From assembly GCA_017624115.1 (NCBI GenBank), contig JAGANQ010000093.1, forward strand, positions 1 to 64,000: a stretch of 64,000 nt of DNA, written 5' to 3'. The notes under the pieces were generated by a model. That model was not told where the DNA came from. It did not search any database and saw only the letters and a list, made by a program, of their open reading frames with translations. Of this stretch, positions 45,201-54,254 are shown one piece after another. A program made the position numbers and the translations under genes. The DNA is from Lachnospiraceae bacterium. Lineage in GTDB: Bacteria; Bacillota; Clostridia; Lachnospirales; Lachnospiraceae. Each line of letters begins with the position of its first letter. The stretch's first letter is position 1.

Positions 45201-45647
45201 ATGAGTGCAAAAACCAAGCTTGTAGTATTCCAGATGAAAGAGCTGATATATACCGGTATCTTTATCGCACTGGGCATCCTGCTCATTCTGCTCTTTATAT
45301 TCATGTTCCTGCCAAAAGAAAAAAATGAGCCTTCCGCAGTAGATTCTGCCAGCCCTTATGTAGCGGGTGTATATACCTCCTCCATTGTCCTGCACAATCA
45401 GGCACTTGAGGTTGAGGTTGTCGTGGATACAGATCATATCAATTCCGTACGGCTGGTTAACCTCAATGAAACGGTCACAACCATGTACCCTCTCTTTGAG
45501 CCGGTTCTGGAAAACATCAATGAACAGCTTATAAGCGGGCAGTCCATCGATACCGTTACATATCCTGCCGAATCACAATACACCTCACAGGTACTAATAG
45601 AATCTATCCGTCTGGCTCTTAAAAAGGCGGAAGTACCATCTTACTGA
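45201..45647 (+). CDS. single-pass membrane protein with FMN-binding-like domain
   Basis: 148 residues. One hydrophobic helix (about 16-37) then an extracellular domain. GVYTSSIVLHNQALEVEVVVD at the start of that domain and DTVTYPAESQYTSQVLIESI near its end resemble the FMN_bind fold, but the flavin-attachment pattern S-G-A-T-x-T is not kept, so covalent FMN is doubtful. AGGGGG precedes the ATG. Divergent from addB, and faces nadE across a hairpin. Function unknown. Confidence 0.65.
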   Translation: MSAKTKLVVFQMKELIYTGIFIALGILLILLFIFMFLPKEKNEPSAVDSASPYVAGVYTSSIVLHNQALEVEVVVDTDHINSVRLVNLNETVTTMYPLFEPVLENINEQLISGQSIDTVTYPAESQYTSQVLIESIRLALKKAEVPSY

Positions 45648-45655
45648 TACAGTCA

Positions 45656-45704
45656 GTGCAGTATATACTCCGATGAGATTATCTCTATCCGATATATACT
45701 GCAC
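45656..45704. terminator. symmetrical hairpin between convergent genes
   Basis: GTGCAGTATATA and TATATACTGCAC are perfect 12-bp arms around a 25-base loop. No long T run on either side; it probably protects or ends both convergent transcripts. Confidence 0.6.
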
Positions 45705-45710
45705 CATCTG

Positions 45711-47624
45711 TTACATCGTCTCCAGCTCCTCCAGCCAGATTCCTGCGCAGGCATCACTCGGCATACGCAAATCTCCCCTTGGAGACACTGCCACCGAGCC
45801 GACCTTCGGTCCGTCAGGAAGGCAGGAGCGCTTGAACTGCTGTGAGAAAAAGCGGCGGTAAAAGGTCTTAAGCCACTTCAAAATTGTTTCCTTATCGTAA
45901 GCTCCTGCAAATGCCTGCAGTGCCAGCTCATAGATTTTCTTCGGGCGGTAACCAAACCTCAGAATATAATAAAGGAAGAAGTCATGCAGCTCATAAGGGC
46001 CTACAATGTCCTCTGTTTTCTGCGCAATTTTTCCGTCCTCCGGCGGCAGAAGCTCCGGGCTCACCGGTGTGTCCAGGACATCCAGCAGGACTGCTGAAAG
46101 CTCCTCATCCATACAGGTGTCTGCATAATACCGCACGAGATGACGCACCAGCGTTTTTGGTACGGAAGCATTCACTCCGTACATGGACATGTGGTCACCA
46201 TTATAGGTCGCCCAGCCTAACGCCAGCTCCGATAAATCTCCGGTACCTACTACCATGCCATTCTTCCGGTTTGCCACATCCATCAGCACCTGTGTACGCT
46301 CACGCGCCTGACTGTTTTCATAGGTCACATCATGCACATCCGGGTTCTGTCCGATATCGCTGAAATGCTGCAGCACCGCCTTCTGAATCGGAACCTCCAT
46401 AAGCGTAACTCCCAGCTTCTTCGTCAGAAGCACAGCATTCTGATAGGTCCGGTCTGACGTTCCAAAGCATGGCATCGTCACTGCCTGAATCTGCGTTCTG
46501 TCCAGCCCCAGCATATCAAATGCCCTTGCTGTTACCAGAAGTGCCAGTGTCGAGTCAAGTCCCCCGGATATACCAATAACGGCACACTTACAATTCGTAT
46601 GCTCCAGACGCTTCTTTAAGCCCATAGACTGAATTGAAAGAATCTCCTCGCACCGCTTGTCTCTGTCCTTCTTGCTGTCCGGCACAAACGGTGCCGGGTC
46701 AATATATCGTTTCAGCAACGGCTTTTCATGTCCCTCCAGCCTGAAAGGAACAACGGTATAATTTTCTCTGCCCTCCGGCGTAAAGGTTCCAAGCCTTCTT
46801 CTCTCGCTTCTAAGGCGCTCCAGGTCTACATCCGCAGTAACTCTCTGATTCTGGAAGCGCTCTGCCTCCGCAAGCACCGTGCCATTTTCGGCAATCAGAT
46901 TATGCGCGGCAAATACCAGGTCTGTGCTGGACTCGCCTTCTCCTGCATCAGCATATATATAGGCACTGAGCAGTCTTGCCGACTGTCCGCTCACCAGACT
47001 GCTGCGGTAGATATCCTTTCCTGTCGTTTCATCACTGGCAGAAAGATTTGCAATCACTGTTGCTCCCGCAAGTGCATGAAACGTACTCGGCGGACATGCC
47101 ACCCACACATCCTCACAGATTTCCACACCCAGCGTAAAATCCGGTATATTCTCGCATTTAAATAACAGCTTTCCGCCAAACGGAACCTTCTCTTCTCCCA
47201 ATGTAACCTCTACTGTCTTTTTAAAGCCTCCGGTAAAATGTCTCGCCTCATAGAACTCCGAATAATTCGGTATGTTCATCTTCGGCACCAGTCCCAGTAC
47301 TTTACCGCCGCAAAGCACTGCTGCCACATTATATAGCGCACCCTCCCACTCAAAAGGAAGTCCCGCAAGCACTGCCATCTGCATTCCTCCGGTAGCCTCA
47401 GCCAGCTCAAGCAATGCCGCTTTGGCTCCCTCCAGAAGTGCTGTCTGCAAAAATAAATCTCCACAGGTATAACCGGTAATACAAAGCTCAGGAAAAACCA
47501 GAAGCTCCACTCCCTCTGCTTCTGCCTCCTTCATAATCTGCAATAGCTGTTCCTTGTTATGGGCAGTATCTGCCACTCTTATCTTTGGTGTTGCCGCTGA
47601 TACTCTGATATAACCTTCCTTCAT
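45711..47624 (-). CDS. nadE: glutamine-dependent NAD+ synthetase
   Basis: 637 residues in two domains. N-terminal nitrilase-type glutaminase (about 1-285) with Glu in LLVFPELCITGY and the nucleophile Cys in VEICEDVWVACPP; C-terminal synthetase with GISGGLDSTLAL, the ATP-pyrophosphatase loop. It converts deamido-NAD to NAD using ammonia from glutamine. Start chosen at MKEGYIRVSA with GGAGGC upstream; an earlier ATG eight codons back lacks a ribosome site. Confidence 0.95.
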   Translation of the reverse strand: MKEGYIRVSAATPKIRVADTAHNKEQLLQIMKEAEAEGVELLVFPELCITGYTCGDLFLQTALLEGAKAALLELAEATGGMQMAVLAGLPFEWEGALYNVAAVLCGGKVLGLVPKMNIPNYSEFYEARHFTGGFKKTVEVTLGEEKVPFGGKLLFKCENIPDFTLGVEICEDVWVACPPSTFHALAGATVIANLSASDETTGKDIYRSSLVSGQSARLLSAYIYADAGEGESSTDLVFAAHNLIAENGTVLAEAERFQNQRVTADVDLERLRSERRRLGTFTPEGRENYTVVPFRLEGHEKPLLKRYIDPAPFVPDSKKDRDKRCEEILSIQSMGLKKRLEHTNCKCAVIGISGGLDSTLALLVTARAFDMLGLDRTQIQAVTMPCFGTSDRTYQNAVLLTKKLGVTLMEVPIQKAVLQHFSDIGQNPDVHDVTYENSQARERTQVLMDVANRKNGMVVGTGDLSELALGWATYNGDHMSMYGVNASVPKTLVRHLVRYYADTCMDEELSAVLLDVLDTPVSPELLPPEDGKIAQKTEDIVGPYELHDFFLYYILRFGYRPKKIYELALQAFAGAYDKETILKWLKTFYRRFFSQQFKRSCLPDGPKVGSVAVSPRGDLRMPSDACAGIWLEELETM

Positions 47625-47671
47625 GCTGCCTCCATTCCGCCGCGTCACGACCGCTAATATCCGCTGATAGG

Positions 47672-47705
47672 AAAAAAGTGTTCCAGGCTATACCTACAAC
47701 ACTTT
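47672..47705 (-). terminator. terminator of the Arg/Asn/Tyr repeat protein gene
   Basis: Read on the minus strand, AAAGTGTT pairs with AACACTTT and an inner AGG with CCT; T6 follows. Confidence 0.65.
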
Positions 47706-47742
47706 CCCATTTCTATTATTATCTCTTTCTTTTTCTTTACTC

Positions 47743-48354
47743 TTAATTTGACAGAAACATATCCATATCGTCATCATCATAGGAACCATTTTCATACTCT
47801 CTGGTCCAGTCAATATTATTACTTCTCTTCGGTCTGGCAACAGCTCTTGCAGGCTTGGAATTCTTTCTCTTTTCCTCTTCCTTTTTCTGCATCGCCTTCT
47901 TTTCCTTCTCCAGACGATTGATGATATCAAATTTATCCGGCTGCTGCTCCTTGAAGCGCGCATCCTTATCCTGCGTCTTGCGAGGCTCACTGCGTCTTCT
48001 TGGCTGCTCCTCGTCCTTATCCTTATCCATCACGTAATTATTGTTTCTCGGTCTGTCATTATTATACGGACGATTCGGTCTTCCCTCGCCATTTGCGCTA
48101 TTATATGGGCGTGCCGGTCTTCCCTCGCCATTTCCATTATTATATGGACGTGCCGGTCTTCCTTCACTGTTTCCATTATTATACGGACGCGCCGGTCTTC
48201 CCTCGCTGTTTCTGTTATTATAAGGTCTGCTCTGTCTGTACTCTCCGTTTCCTCTCTCTCTGCTTCTGTCGTCTGTGTTCCGATATTCCCGCTTAACATT
48301 TTCTCTGGAATAATTCTCTCTGCTGCGGCTTCCATCCGCACTACTGGTAGTCAC
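47743..48354 (-). CDS. disordered Arg/Asn/Pro/Tyr repeat protein
   Basis: 203 residues, low complexity, no recognised domain. Part 1 (to about residue 40) is Ser/Arg/Glu-rich (SRENYSREN). Part 2 has about four near-perfect copies of a 13-residue unit, NNGNSEGRPARPY. Part 3 is a charged helix (DIINRLEKEKKAMQKKEEEK), and the tail is DWTREYENGSYDDDDMDMF. Arg/Asn/Tyr-rich repeats with acidic tails suggest RNA binding or condensate formation, an inference only. I prefer the GTG start because GGGAGGAA lies 9 bases before it; an ATG 13 codons upstream lacks a ribosome site. It ends about 120 bases before nadE and has its own terminator. Confidence 0.6.
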   Translation of the reverse strand: MTTSSADGSRSRENYSRENVKREYRNTDDRSRERGNGEYRQSRPYNNRNSEGRPARPYNNGNSEGRPARPYNNGNGEGRPARPYNSANGEGRPNRPYNNDRPRNNNYVMDKDKDEEQPRRRSEPRKTQDKDARFKEQQPDKFDIINRLEKEKKAMQKKEEEKRKNSKPARAVARPKRSNNIDWTREYENGSYDDDDMDMFLSN

Positions 48355-48406
48355 GAATAATTTCCTCCCGATTCTCCCGCCCTCCGGCGTCATATATATC
48401 AGTTTT

Positions 48407-48434
48407 ATTTTATTATATTTTAGAACAAAGTCAA
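48407..48434 (-). promoter_or_regulatory. possible promoter of the repeat-protein gene
   Basis: On the minus strand TTGACT and TAAAAT at 16-bp spacing. Confidence 0.4.
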
Positions 48435-48538
48435 TCATTTTTTTTGTAAAAACTGCGTTTTTTTCTTGCTTTTTCTCTCCTTTACTGATACAGTAAAAGA
48501 GGAATCGTTTTCCAATAACAACACAGAAAGGAATTCTT

Positions 48539-48847
48539 ATGGACGAAAACATGAATGATGCACAGGCAACTGTTACACTTACCCTTGATGACGATACAGA
48601 ATTAGAATGTATAGTACTCACTATCTTCCCTGCAGGGGATAAGGAATATATCGCTCTGCTGCCTATGGACAGCGCTGAGGACGAAGAAGGCGAAGTATAT
48701 CTGTACCGCTACGAAGAAGATGCTGACGGCAATCCAAGTCTCTCCAACATCGAAGATGATGACGAATACGACATCGTTGCCGATGCTTTTGATGAGCTTC
48801 TGGATGAGCAGGAATATGATGAATTGGTTGGAGAGGAAGACCTGTAA
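48539..48847 (+). CDS. DUF1292 family acidic protein
   Basis: 102 residues, very acidic. ATVTLTLDDDTELECIVLTIF and the KEYIALLPMD / EVYLYRYEED strands are the DUF1292 (YrzB-like) pattern common in Firmicutes, usually near Holliday-junction and alanyl-tRNA synthetase genes; that context is not present here. GAAAGGA precedes the ATG. Its TAA stop lies within the terminal arm of palindromic repeat copy B. Confidence 0.85.
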   Translation: MDENMNDAQATVTLTLDDDTELECIVLTIFPAGDKEYIALLPMDSAEDEEGEVYLYRYEEDADGNPSLSNIEDDDEYDIVADAFDELLDEQEYDELVGEEDL

Positions 48848-49350
48848 TTATTATCGTGGAAAATAATTTAGATTTTTCAAAATAAGCTTTGGATGAAGCC
48901 AACAAAATTTGGATTTTCTAAAGCCGGGATTTTGAAAGCCCTTTATAATTTGTGTCTTTCGAAGCATCAAGCAAGCCAACGGGCATGCTGTCCGTCAGGA
49001 GAAAGAACAGACGATAGAAAAGTTTCGTGCCGCTCTTGGCAGACGGCGAGCAAAACGTAAGCGCATAAATGTGTGTTTGAGCTCTCAACCTTATCGCATC
49101 AATACGGTTAAAGCGAGTTCGCATTTATGCGCTTTTATGGCGACTTTGTGAGACGTCTCCCTTAGAGCGGCTAGGAACTTTGATTGTCTGTCTTTCCCTG
49201 AACGGACATCTGCCCTGGCTTGTTGATTGCATCAAAGACACAAAATTTGCTTTCAAAATCCCGGCTAAGAAAATCTCAAATTCCGTGCCAATTCATCCAA
49301 AGCTTATATTTGAAAATGCAGCCTTTTATTTTCCACACCAATAATTATAG
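48842..49350 (-). repeat. giant palindromic repeat, copy B
   Basis: Inverted relative to copies A and C. Long imperfect inverted repeat between two convergent genes. Arms: GCGCATAAATG (49061-49071) with CATTTATGCGC (49122-49132); AAAATAAGCTTTGG near 48890 with the matching CCAAAGCTTATATTTG near 49298. The outermost arms, CTGTAATTATT at the left and its near complement at the right end, contain the TAA stop of the DUF1292 gene and the stop of tdk. Open frames inside lack ribosome sites and follow from the sequence symmetry. Confidence 0.88.
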
Positions 49351-49929
49351 AGCTCCATCCTGTTCCTCCGACATCCGTCCTTCTCTGTAGTGCTTTCTGC
49401 ACAGCGCGATATAAGTATCATTTCCGCCCAGAACCACCTGGTCACCCTTTCTTACAATCTTTCCGTCTGCACCTATTCTTGCATTGCAGGATGCACCCCT
49501 GCCGCACCAGCAGACCGTCTTAATCTCCTCTATCTTGTCAGCCCATGCTAACAGCCACATACTGCCCTCGAACAGATTAGTCTGAAAATCAGCCCTCAAT
49601 CCATAGCAGATAACCGGTATCTCCAGATCATCTACGATATGCACCAGATGCTCCACCTGCGCCTTTGTGGCAAACTGCGCTTCATCCACGATAATACAGT
49701 CATACTGGCGTATCTCTTCATCCGGCATTGCCACCAGCTCCTCCAGAAAAGCGCCTTCCTTAGAAAGTCCTATTCTGGAGCGGATCGTTCTGTCACCATC
49801 TCTGTTATCCAGCTTCGGCTTCACCAGAAGCGCCTTCTTGCCGCGCTCGTAATAATTGTATTCTACCATCAACGCATTCGCCGTTTTGGAGCTTCCCATC
49901 GCTCCATACCGGAAATATAGCTTTGCCAT
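49345..49929 (-). CDS. tdk: thymidine kinase (type II)
   Basis: 194-residue TK1-like enzyme that phosphorylates thymidine in the salvage pathway. P-loop is GAMGSSKT near the start (Ser where the usual motif has Gly before Lys), IIVDEAQF is Walker B with the catalytic Glu, YGLRADFQ the lasso region, and zinc ligands are in CWCGRGASC and the late CRKHY. AGGAGG lies 7 bases before the ATG, inside the end of the upstream helicase gene, which indicates coupling. Confidence 0.9.
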   Translation of the reverse strand: MAKLYFRYGAMGSSKTANALMVEYNYYERGKKALLVKPKLDNRDGDRTIRSRIGLSKEGAFLEELVAMPDEEIRQYDCIIVDEAQFATKAQVEHLVHIVDDLEIPVICYGLRADFQTNLFEGSMWLLAWADKIEEIKTVCWCGRGASCNARIGADGKIVRKGDQVVLGGNDTYIALCRKHYREGRMSEEQDGAL

Positions 49930-51777
49930 CTATCTGCCCTCCTGTGCCGGTATCATGCCTGCTTCCACCAGAAATCTGGACGGCTCCAGCTGTTTATGAT
50001 ACCGCTCTCTTACATAATAAATATGAAGCCGCTCCTTTGCTCTCGTCATGCCGACATAAAGCATTCGACGCTCTTCCTCTATATCTTCATCAAGAACCGC
50101 CTTTTTATATGGTATAACAGTTTCATTCACATCTGTCAAAAATACCACTGCATATTCCAGACCTTTCGAAGCATGCAACGTAGACAGAACCACCGCATCC
50201 GTATTCTCCTCCTTCGCCTGCTGTTCCTGCTGCCTCAGTTCTTCTTTATATTCCTGAATATGAGCAAACCATTCCTCCGCTGTCTGGAACCCTTCCGCGC
50301 TCTCCTGCAGCTCGTCCAGTACTGTAAATAATTCCTCAACGGCGATATGCCTTGTCTGTGCATATTCTTTCAGATATTCCTCATAGCCTACTGCCTTACG
50401 GACATAGCTGATAGCAGCATACGGCGGCATATCGCGCATAAAGCTGATATCCTCCTCCAGCCGCTCTATCCGCTCTGCCATCCAGCGCTTATCCTCATAA
50501 TAAAACAGCAGCCTGTCAAAGGAAATCTCCGGTGTGTCCAGACAATCCCTGCTGATATAGCGCTTCGGACGATTGATAATTTTCAGGAAGTCCGCCCTTG
50601 CCCTTGAGCCCATGGCAATTTTAGTGTAAGTGATAATGTCCTTACTAATCCAATGGTCATAGATATCAGGCAGAGCCTCCTTAAGCCGGAACGGAATATT
50701 ATACTCCATCAGATATTCTACCAGAAGTCTCGCATCCGTATTCGTACGAAACAGCACTGCCATATCAGAATATCCGGTTCCCCGCTCCTGATATTCGCGC
50801 AGCTTCCTCGCCAGCTCCTTATTCTGCATCGAAGGATTTGGAAATGCCCGTACCTCTACCGGTTCTCCTGTCTTATTTTCTGTCGAAATCTGTTTTCGGA
50901 AACGCTTCGTATTACAGCCGATAACCCTGCCTGCTGCATCCACTATCGCCCGCGTGGAACGGTAGTTCTTTTCCAGTACAATCTTCACAGCCTCAGGGTA
51001 CTGTTTTTCAAATCCCAGCATAATATCCGGCTTTGCTCCCCGAAAACGGTAAATCGACTGGTCATCATCGCCCACCACAAAAAGATTCCTGTTCTCTCCC
51101 GCCAGAAGCCGCACAATATCATACTGTGTCTTATTGATATCCTGAAACTCGTCAATCAGTATATAACTATATTTTTTCTGCCATGATGACAAAATATCCT
51201 GCCGTTTTGAAAATAACTCATACGTCATAACCAGCATATCATCAAAATCAATCAGTCCGCCCTGTCTCAGCCGTCTTTCATAGCCCTGACAGAAATACTG
51301 AAATACCTCCTTAGAGCACGCTTTCGGATAATAATATTCCAGTTCTATCCGCTCACCCTTTACCAGACTGATTTCACTCTGAATACCGGCAAGAAGCTCC
51401 TTCTCATCCTCTGTCTCAAGCTTACACTCAGCGAGCATTTCCCGCAGCCAGCCATACACCTGCTCTTCCCGGACAATACTCGAACCATTGATACCGTACG
51501 CATATTTAAGTATGTTAAAAAATATGGCATGAAAGGTGCCAAAGGACACAGGCAGACTCTGACCCATCAGTCTGAAAAAACGCTCCTTCATCTCTCTTGC
51601 CGCAGCTCTCGTAAATGTCACCACAAGAATATTCGACGGGCTGACGCCATAATCCACTATTAACTTTTTCGTCCGCTGGGTAATGACAAGAGTCTTACCA
51701 GAACCGGGACCCGCAAGTACAAGTGCAGGTCCCTTAAAATGATTGATTGCCTGAATCTGAGAATGGTTAAAGCTCAT
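49930..51777 (-). CDS. UvrD/PcrA-like DNA helicase
   Basis: 615-residue superfamily 1A 3'-5' helicase. Walker A GPGSGKT near residue 25, motif Ia TFTRAAAREM, motif II IDEFQDIN, motif III DDDQSIYRFRGA, motif V LHASKGLEY and motif VI YVGMTRAKERL are all present. It is shorter than PcrA/UvrD (about 720-740) and lacks their C-terminal tail, so it is a second UvrD-family paralogue rather than clearly PcrA. I start at the sixth codon of the open frame, where AAAGG is 8 bases upstream; the first ATG abuts the gltX stop without a ribosome site. Confidence 0.85.
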   Translation of the reverse strand: MSFNHSQIQAINHFKGPALVLAGPGSGKTLVITQRTKKLIVDYGVSPSNILVVTFTRAAAREMKERFFRLMGQSLPVSFGTFHAIFFNILKYAYGINGSSIVREEQVYGWLREMLAECKLETEDEKELLAGIQSEISLVKGERIELEYYYPKACSKEVFQYFCQGYERRLRQGGLIDFDDMLVMTYELFSKRQDILSSWQKKYSYILIDEFQDINKTQYDIVRLLAGENRNLFVVGDDDQSIYRFRGAKPDIMLGFEKQYPEAVKIVLEKNYRSTRAIVDAAGRVIGCNTKRFRKQISTENKTGEPVEVRAFPNPSMQNKELARKLREYQERGTGYSDMAVLFRTNTDARLLVEYLMEYNIPFRLKEALPDIYDHWISKDIITYTKIAMGSRARADFLKIINRPKRYISRDCLDTPEISFDRLLFYYEDKRWMAERIERLEEDISFMRDMPPYAAISYVRKAVGYEEYLKEYAQTRHIAVEELFTVLDELQESAEGFQTAEEWFAHIQEYKEELRQQEQQAKEENTDAVVLSTLHASKGLEYAVVFLTDVNETVIPYKKAVLDEDIEEERRMLYVGMTRAKERLHIYYVRERYHKQLEPSRFLVEAGMIPAQEGR

Positions 51778-51792
51778 ATATAAGCCTTTCAT

Positions 51793-53247
51793 TTATTTAC
51801 TTAATAACTCGATACCGGTACGGATACGGCGCAACGTCTCCTCCTTACCCAGAAGCTCCATAATCTCAGTAGCTCCGCCCGGTGTAGACTGCTTGCCGGA
51901 TACTGCTGTACGAAGCGGCCACAGTACATATCCGTTCTTATAGCCCTTCTCTGCCACATACTCAGAAATTACCGCATACAGCGCATCATTGGAATAATCC
52001 TCCTGTGCCTCAAGAGTCGGAAGAATATCCTTCAATACCTCCAGAGAGGTTTCCTCGTTTGTCTTCATCTTCTTATGGGTATACATCGCTGTATCGTACT
52101 GCGGAAGCTCCTCAAGGAAGTCAATCTGCTCCCTGATATCCGGGAAAATCTCAATACGTGTCTTTACCAGCTCTGCGACCTTGCGAAGGTTCATCTCACG
52201 ATGAATTACTTCTTTGATATACGGCTCTGCCAGCTCATAGAAATCATCAAAATCCATTGCCTTCAGGTACTCGCCGTTCAGCCATTTCAGCTTGGTATAG
52301 TCGAATACTGCCGGAGATTTGCTCATATGGTGGTAATCGAATTTCTCCACCAGCTGCTGCAGGGACATCATCTCCTGATTGTCCTCCGGGCTCCAGCCAA
52401 GCAGTGCAACAAAGTTTACAACTGCCTCTGTCACAAAGCCCTGCTCAATCAAATCCTCAAAGGAAGAATGACCGCTTCTCTTGCTGAGCTTCTGATGATT
52501 CTCATCGGTAATCAACGGGCAATGTACGTATACCGGAACCTCCCAGCCAAAGGCATCATACAGACGGTTATACTTCGGTGAAGAGGACAGGTCCTCATTT
52601 CCTCTTACGACATGGGTAATTCCCATTAAATGGTCATCCACTACATTTGCAAAGTTATAGGTCGGATATCCGTCTGACTTAATCAGAATCATATCATCCA
52701 GCTCTGCATTATCTACAGTAATATCTCCATATATCTCATCTTTAAATGTCGTCGTGCCTGTACGCGGATTGTTCTGGCGGATAACATATGGCTTACCTGC
52801 TGCCAGATTTGCCTCCACCTCTTCCTTAGACAGGCTCAGACAATGCTTGTCATAGATTGAGATTTCCTTGCCTGCTACAGTCTGCTTCAGTCCCTCTAAA
52901 CGCTCCTTATCGCAGAAGCAGTAATAAGCCTCGCCCTTTTCTACCAGCTGCTTTGCATACTCCATATAGATGCCTGCCGCCTGGCGCTCACTCTGCACAT
53001 AAGGACCTACTCCACCGTCCTTATCCGGTCCCTCGTCATGAATTAAGCCTGTCTTTGCCAGAGTACGGTAAATAATCTCTGTAGCACCTTCGACAAAACG
53101 TTCCTGATCTGTATCCTCTATTCTTAATAAAAAGTCGCCGCCCTCATGCTTTGCAATCAGATAGGCATACAATGCTGTTCTTAAATTTCCCACATGCATC
53201 CTTCCTGTCGGACTTGGTGCAAATCTGGTTCTGATTTTCTGGCTCAT
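51793..53247 (-). CDS. gltX: glutamyl-tRNA synthetase
   Basis: 484-residue class I synthetase. The HIGH-type motif is [13 protein letters not shown] and the KMSKS-type motif is [20 protein letters not shown] and the Zn-finger region ([10 protein letters not shown]) are as in bacterial GluRS. With GatCAB in the same window, it may be non-discriminating and also charge tRNA-Gln. The downstream helicase begins right after its stop. Confidence 0.95.
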   Translation of the reverse strand: MSQKIRTRFAPSPTGRMHVGNLRTALYAYLIAKHEGGDFLLRIEDTDQERFVEGATEIIYRTLAKTGLIHDEGPDKDGGVGPYVQSERQAAGIYMEYAKQLVEKGEAYYCFCDKERLEGLKQTVAGKEISIYDKHCLSLSKEEVEANLAAGKPYVIRQNNPRTGTTTFKDEIYGDITVDNAELDDMILIKSDGYPTYNFANVVDDHLMGITHVVRGNEDLSSSPKYNRLYDAFGWEVPVYVHCPLITDENHQKLSKRSGHSSFEDLIEQGFVTEAVVNFVALLGWSPEDNQEMMSLQQLVEKFDYHHMSKSPAVFDYTKLKWLNGEYLKAMDFDDFYELAEPYIKEVIHREMNLRKVAELVKTRIEIFPDIREQIDFLEELPQYDTAMYTHKKMKTNEETSLEVLKDILPTLEAQEDYSNDALYAVISEYVAEKGYKNGYVLWPLRTAVSGKQSTPGGATEIMELLGKEETLRRIRTGIELLSK

Positions 53248-53301
53248 CCTTTTCTCTCACTTTCTTCACACAAAATTACTGGCTTTACACCATTTATACC
53301 G

Positions 53302-53330
53302 ATTATATCTCAGCCGACAAAGAAAGACAA
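53302..53330 (-). promoter_or_regulatory. promoter of gltX
   Basis: On the minus strand TTGTCT and TATAAT at 17-bp spacing. Confidence 0.6.
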
Positions 53331-53358
53331 GTTTTTTTTCCTGCTTTCCCGCTTTTCC

Positions 53359-53387
53359 TTGCTTTTTTCCCCTTCGTATTCTATAAT
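53359..53387 (+). promoter_or_regulatory. promoter of the sirtuin-like gene
   Basis: TTGCTT and TATAAT at 17-bp spacing, divergent from the gltX promoter. Confidence 0.65.
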
Positions 53388-53425
53388 AAAAGTAAATAAA
53401 TGGAAAGAAAAAAGGCGGTGATTCT

Positions 53426-54151
53426 ATGTCATATGATGTTTTAAAAAATGCTATCAACAGCCATAACAACATCGTATTCCTCAGTGGCATCGGCTTTACA
53501 AGAGAACTGGGCATCCCGTATTATACAGATGCTGACGAAGCCTATGATGTGGAAAAAAACTATCGATACTCACCAGAGGATTTGTTCAGTTCAGGCTTTT
53601 ACAGTACCCGTCCCGAGTTATTCTACCGTTACTACCGGGAACGCATTCTTCATCTGGACAAGCAGCCCAATGAAGCCTACTATGCTCTGGTACGTCTGGA
53701 ACAGTCAGGAAAGCTCAAGGCTATTGTAACACGGAGCATCTATGGTATGCACCGTCTCGCCGGCAATCATAATGTGATTGAATTATATGGAAACATTCAC
53801 CGTAATAAATGTATCCGCTGCGGTGCGGAGCATACTGCTGCCTACATAAAGGAAAGCCGTGGCATCCCGAAATGTATGTACTGCCAGGGAGCTATCCGTC
53901 CCGAAGTCAGCTTCTACGGCGATATGATTGACAATGGGCGTATTACTGCCGCTGCCGAAGCAATTTCCCACGCTGACATGCTGATTGTCGGCGGCACTCA
54001 TCTGGAGGCTTATCTGTGTGAGCGTTTTCTGCAGTATTTTCATGGAGATGAGCTGGCACTGATTAACACAGAAAAGAATTATTCTGACCGCAAGGCTACC
54101 ATTACGATTTACGATACTGTCAGCAATGTACTTCCGCTCGTCATACCGTAG
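53426..54151 (+). CDS. sirtuin-like protein lacking the catalytic residues
   Basis: 241 residues with a Sir2 fold outline: a glycine-rich start LSGIGFTRELGIP, a zinc module (C129, C132, C150, C153) and a late GGTHLEAYLCE loop. The active site differs at every key place: the family T-Q-N-x-D is TRSIYG (102-107), so Asn and Asp are Ser and Tyr, and the catalytic His of E-L-H-G is Tyr121 in ELYGN. Deacetylation by the standard mechanism is therefore unlikely; NAD or ADP-ribose binding may remain. Its promoter is divergent from gltX. AAGGCGG precedes the ATG. No obvious partner gene. Confidence 0.8.
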   Translation: MSYDVLKNAINSHNNIVFLSGIGFTRELGIPYYTDADEAYDVEKNYRYSPEDLFSSGFYSTRPELFYRYYRERILHLDKQPNEAYYALVRLEQSGKLKAIVTRSIYGMHRLAGNHNVIELYGNIHRNKCIRCGAEHTAAYIKESRGIPKCMYCQGAIRPEVSFYGDMIDNGRITAAAEAISHADMLIVGGTHLEAYLCERFLQYFHGDELALINTEKNYSDRKATITIYDTVSNVLPLVIP

Positions 54152-54204
54152 CGGAATAACTGGACTGGTAAAATAAATACAAATTGGCTATTTTGAAAAA
54201 TCCA

Positions 54205-54245
54205 CTCCTGTGTATAATGTAACACATACAGATTATACACAGGAG
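54205..54245 (+). promoter_or_regulatory. 14-bp palindrome spanning -10 box and Shine-Dalgarno
   Basis: CTCCTGTGTATAAT (54205-54218) and ATTATACACAGGAG (54232-54245) are perfect inverted repeats with a 13-base spacer. The left arm contains TATAAT, the right arm the AGGAG of the following gene. It can act as a DNA operator or, if transcribed from further upstream, as an RNA hairpin hiding the ribosome site. Confidence 0.65.
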
Positions 54246-54254
54246 GTTTTTATT

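Noticed and set aside
48057-48226. CRISPR-like appearance of regularly repeated 39-bp units
   Set aside because: Units are contiguous without unique spacers and are in frame within a coding sequence.
48918-49124. Open frames within the giant palindromes (also near 55196-55546 and 54921-55130), including a shared reading VRQEKEQTIEKFRAALG
   Set aside because: No start codon with a ribosome site in any copy, different ends in each copy, and the similarity follows from the repeat itself.
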